This document shows, piece by piece, positions 47,277-47,885 of a DNA stretch of 47,885 nucleotides (its first letter is position 1; each line of letters opens with the position of its first letter). The notes below the pieces were generated by a model, which saw only the letters and a program-made list of their open reading frames with translations, searched no databases and was not told where the DNA came from. Source of the DNA: Eubacteriales Family XIII. Incertae Sedis bacterium. GTDB lineage: Bacteria; Bacillota; Clostridia; Peptostreptococcales; Anaerovoracaceae. The translations under genes and the position numbers were made by a program. The stretch lies in assembly GCA_031269205.1 (NCBI GenBank), contig JAISZM010000163.1, positions 1 through 47,885 on the forward strand, written 5' to 3'.

Positions 47277-47885
47277 ATGACAGAGAATATCAACTGGTAT
47301 CCGGGACATATGAAGAAGACGCGGGAGCTCATCGCGGCGAACCTGCGTCTCGTCGGCGCCGTCGTTGAGGTCTGCGACGCACGCATTCCTGTGTCGAGCC
47401 GCAACCCGATAGTGGATGAACTCATCGGAAGGAAGCCGCGTGTCCTCGTGTTCAACAAGGCGGATCTGGCTGACGAAACCGCGACGAAGGAGTGGCTCGC
47501 GCTGTACGGAAGCGGTAGGGACACAGAGAAGGCGCTTGCCTCCGCGCGCGGCGCGAAAGCCGGCGGCAGGGTCTTCGCCGTCGCCATGAACAGCGTGACG
47601 GGCGACGGGATCAAAAAACTGCTCGCCGCGCTTGAACGTACCGGAATCGCGCGCGGCGACCATTCCCCGAAGGAAGGAGCGACGCCGAAGGGCTCGCCGC
47701 GCTTCATGGTCGTCGGCGTGCCAAACTCCGGCAAGTCGTCCCTCATCAATAGACTGACGGGGCGGAAGGCGACGAGGACGGGCGACCGACCCGGCGTTAC
47801 GAGGGGCAAGCAATGGCTGACGCTTGCGGGCGGTATGCAGCTGCTCGACACGCCCGGCATACTGTGGCCGAAGTTCGAGGATCCG
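47277..47885 (+). CDS. rbgA: Ribosome biogenesis GTPase RbgA/YlqF, N-terminal part (runs off the window)
   Basis: The first 203 codons of the 50S-assembly GTPase; the 3' end lies beyond the window. It begins MTENINWYPGHMKKTRELI, the family start (WFPGHM). The circularly permuted G motifs are in order: DARIPVSSRNP, G4 VLVFNKADL, G1 VGVPNSGKSSLINRL and G3 LLDTPGILWPKFEDP. Between G4 and G1 is the expected insert. The gene would act in late assembly of the large subunit. Its promoter -10 ends 6 bases from the ATG, which suggests a leaderless message. Confidence 0.93.
   Translation, partial: MTENINWYPGHMKKTRELIAANLRLVGAVVEVCDARIPVSSRNPIVDELIGRKPRVLVFNKADLADETATKEWLALYGSGRDTEKALASARGAKAGGRVFAVAMNSVTGDGIKKLLAALERTGIARGDHSPKEGATPKGSPRFMVVGVPNSGKSSLINRLTGRKATRTGDRPGVTRGKQWLTLAGGMQLLDTPGILWPKFEDP

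Noticed and set aside
1..47885. CRISPR array, tRNA or rRNA genes, prophage
   Set aside because: No regularly spaced repeats, cloverleaf-type sequence, rRNA stretch or phage genes were noticed on either strand.

Overview
The window looks like a chromosome segment of a GC-rich, strictly anaerobic acetogen-type member of the Bacillota (Clostridia-like). Three things point there: a complete CO dehydrogenase/acetyl-CoA synthase operon (Wood-Ljungdahl pathway), the rplS-rbgA neighbourhood usual in Firmicutes, and lipoprotein-type ABC binding proteins. No rRNA, tRNA, CRISPR array, prophage or intact insertion sequence was seen.

Layout. 1-7.1 kb holds housekeeping and envelope genes: the start of nth, thrS (without a TGS domain), an SppA-like lipoprotein peptidase, an AEC-family permease, a decayed Rpn-family remnant carrying a palindromic repeat, wecB and galE. 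7.4-13.1 kb has dapA, a secreted Big_2/GH25 muramidase, a PHP-domain protein and a class II aldolase; the last three are joined by ATGA overlaps. 13.1-23.4 kb is an L-rhamnose locus: a divergent AraC regulator, rhaB, rhaA, rhaM, a UroD-family protein of unknown role, and a complete sugar ABC transporter (ATPase, two permeases, binding lipoprotein). 23.7-25.7 kb has a UroD-family methyltransferase and a corrinoid protein. 35.7-25.7 kb, on the minus strand, is the CODH/ACS operon in the order cooC2-cooS-cooC-acsB-acsD-acsC-acsE-mtgA-like. Upstream of it on the same strand lie pucR-like regulator, a His-rich small protein and cooT. 38.2-43.9 kb on the plus strand carries the corrinoid activator RACo/AcsV (interrupted by an in-frame TAG), DUF3786, a second corrinoid protein, an orphan sugar-binding lipoprotein and DUF1638. 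44.1-47.9 kb has metY, a MalY/PatB-type lyase, rplS and the start of rbgA.

How the parts may work together. CooS and AcsB make acetyl-CoA from CO, CoA and a methyl group carried by AcsCD. AcsE loads that methyl group from methyl-tetrahydrofolate, and RACo reactivates oxidised corrinoid. Next to this core lies what looks like a separate three-part methyl-transfer system: UroD-family protein, small corrinoid protein and an MtgA-like methyltransferase. The strongest observation is an 18-bp sequence present, identical and in the same orientation relative to the gene, upstream of both the CODH operon and the UroD-family methyltransferase gene. It suggests that both are controlled by one regulator, with the uncharacterised methyl donor feeding acetogenesis. 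A related dyad lies upstream of the orphan binding protein. Nickel supply is probably served by CooT, the His-rich protein and the two CooC ATPases.

Promoters visible by eye are mostly extended -10 elements (TGnTAnnnT). At several genes without a ribosome binding site the -10 lies only 6-7 bases before the start codon, which suggests leaderless mRNAs. All functional calls are from reading the sequence; no database search was run.
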